Positions 5,941-6,645 of a DNA stretch of 6,645 nt are shown here, in pieces. Positions within the stretch are counted from its first letter, which is position 1, and every line of letters begins with the position of its first letter. The notes beneath the pieces were generated by a model that had not been told where the DNA came from, made no database searches, and saw only the letters and a list, made by a program, of their open reading frames with translations. The stretch comes from Benthicola sp964195715 (GTDB taxonomy: Bacteria; Gemmatimonadota; Gemmatimonadetes; Palauibacterales; Palauibacteraceae). Position numbers and translations under genes: made by a program. Where the stretch lies: contig CAXMRU010000033.1 in NCBI GenBank assembly GCA_964195715.1, positions 1 to 6,645 of the forward strand, written 5' to 3'.

Positions 5941-6270
5941 ATGCGGAGAATAGAGCTGATCTACGACATGGATTGCCCCAATGTCGAATCGGCGCGTGGG
6001 GTGCTGCGTGACGCACTGGCGGCAGAGGGCCTGGAGGCGGAGTGGGCGGAATGGAACCGGGAGTCGGGAGGCAGCCCCGAATACGCGCGCGAGTACGGCT
6101 CCCCCACGATCCTGGTGGACGGACGGGATGTGTCAGGGCAGGGCAGCGAAGCGGACGCCAACTGCTGCCGTGTGTACGCCGCCGCGGATGGTGCGCTCAG
6201 GGGAGTGCCCGAGGTCGAGACCGTGCGTGCGGCGCTCAGACTGGCCGGTAGCTCGGGTCGCGACCCCTGA
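5941..6270 (+). CDS. Small thioredoxin-fold-like protein with a single active-site cysteine
   Basis: A 109-aa cytoplasmic protein from ATG 5941, preferred over ATG 5914 because GGAGGG (5932-5937) lies just upstream of it. It begins with a beta-strand and a DCPN turn (IELIYDMDCPN, C12), where a thioredoxin would have CxxC. A SPT motif at 54-56 matches the cis-proline loop of the thioredoxin fold and is followed by ILVDGRDV. A CC pair at 75-76 (NCCRVY) follows. Similar small proteins, from memory, are often found beside mercury and arsenic resistance genes and are annotated as thioredoxin-family or loosely as alkylmercury lyase. Nothing here shows the lyase activity. The likely role is thiol chemistry or metal(loid) binding in detoxification. 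It converges on arsC with a 3-bp gap between stops. The exact function is unknown. Confidence 0.8.
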   Translation: MRRIELIYDMDCPNVESARGVLRDALAAEGLEAEWAEWNRESGGSPEYAREYGSPTILVDGRDVSGQGSEADANCCRVYAAADGALRGVPEVETVRAALRLAGSSGRDP

Positions 6271-6273
6271 TAA

Positions 6274-6645
6274 TCAGCTTCCGAACCACACCTCAAGCCG
6301 CCTCAGGATCTCGTCCCTCACCCGGCGGAACGAGGCCAGCACTTCTTCGTCGGATCCGGTGGTTGCCGCCGGGTCGGGAAGCGGCCAGTGTACGCGCCAC
6401 GCTTCGCCGAGCCACACCGGGCAGTTCTCTTCGGCGCACAGCGTGACCACGCAGTCCACATCCTCGTCTGCGAACTCGTCCACGCTCTTCGATCTGTGCT
6501 CGGAAGCGTCGATCCCTACCTCCGCCAGGACCTCGACCGCCTGCGACCGCACCCGGGACGGCTCCGATCCGGCGGACGAAACCCTGACGCCATCCGGCGC
6601 CAGGCGGCGGGCGATTCCCGCGGCCATCTGGCTGCGGGCGCTGTT
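6274..6645 (-). CDS. arsC: Arsenate reductase ArsC, low-molecular-weight phosphatase type (N terminus beyond window)
   Basis: 123 residues are visible; the start lies beyond the right edge. The first visible residues, NSARSQMAAGI, are the C-terminal half of the family's P-loop (C-x-G/H-NSARS), so the nucleophilic cysteine is just outside the window. Downstream are SAGSEPS, VTLCAEENCPVW with cysteines at visible residues 70 and 75, and HWPLPDPA with the general-acid aspartate (visible residue 91). These match thioredoxin-coupled LMW-PTP-type ArsC, which reduces arsenate to arsenite using a relay of cysteines. A further cysteine (visible residue 65) lies just before this loop. The two relay cysteines are five residues apart here, against seven as recalled for the Staphylococcus enzyme; that closer spacing is common in this branch as far as I recall. 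The remaining ars genes, if any, would be outside the window. A plain protein tyrosine phosphatase is unlikely given the paired cysteines. Confidence 0.92.
   Translation of the reverse strand, partial: NSARSQMAAGIARRLAPDGVRVSSAGSEPSRVRSQAVEVLAEVGIDASEHRSKSVDEFADEDVDCVVTLCAEENCPVWLGEAWRVHWPLPDPAATTGSDEEVLASFRRVRDEILRRLEVWFGS

Noticed and set aside
5941..6270. Alkylmercury lyase (MerB) as the identity of the thioredoxin-like gene.
   Set aside because: The protein is about half the length of MerB and lacks its overall cysteine/aspartate arrangement; the label is probably carried over by annotation of neighbouring mer genes in other genomes.

Overview
This is a GC-rich window (about 60-65% by eye) with tightly packed genes, several GTG starts, lipoprotein and Sec signal peptides, and an outer-membrane-type beta-barrel. 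That points to a Gram-negative (two-membrane) bacterium. The mix of a barrel resembling DUF5777, a PKD lipoprotein and Sco/CtaG oxidase assembly factors would fit Gemmatimonadota or a related FCB-group lineage, but this is a guess from style and no marker gene settles it.

Layout. 1-2854 (+): a membrane-anchored PAS/HD-GYP cyclic-di-GMP phosphodiesterase, then a Sco1/SenC copper chaperone lipoprotein, then a CtaG (caa3-type) oxidase assembly protein that starts inside the Sco stop codon. 2855-2888: a short convergent gap with a small hairpin. 2889-4475 (-): a two-gene unit with a PKD-domain lipoprotein first and, 3 bp later, a secreted beta-barrel protein fused at its C terminus to an amicyanin-like blue-copper (cupredoxin) domain. 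4638-4844 (-): a small heavy-metal-associated (HMA, CopZ/MerP-like) protein. 4934-5728 (-): an exported PAP2-superfamily phosphatase. 5941-6270 (+): a small thioredoxin-fold-like protein. 6274 to the right edge (-): the C-terminal part of a low-molecular-weight-phosphatase-type arsenate reductase (ArsC), convergent with the preceding gene.

How the parts may work together. Copper is the recurring theme: Sco (CxxxC plus His), CtaG, the cupredoxin domain (His, Cys, His, Met) and the HMA protein (MxCxxC) are all copper-handling families or plausible copper handlers. No oxidase subunit lies in the window, so Sco and CtaG probably serve an oxidase encoded elsewhere or just outside. The right end turns to metal/metalloid resistance. 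The strongest candidate for something little described is the PKD lipoprotein plus barrel-cupredoxin pair, which could be an outer-membrane copper or electron-transfer module.

No tRNA, rRNA, CRISPR array, insertion sequence or other mobile element was seen, and no gene-free stretch exceeds 300 bases; the longest is the 212-bp divergent region at 5729-5940.
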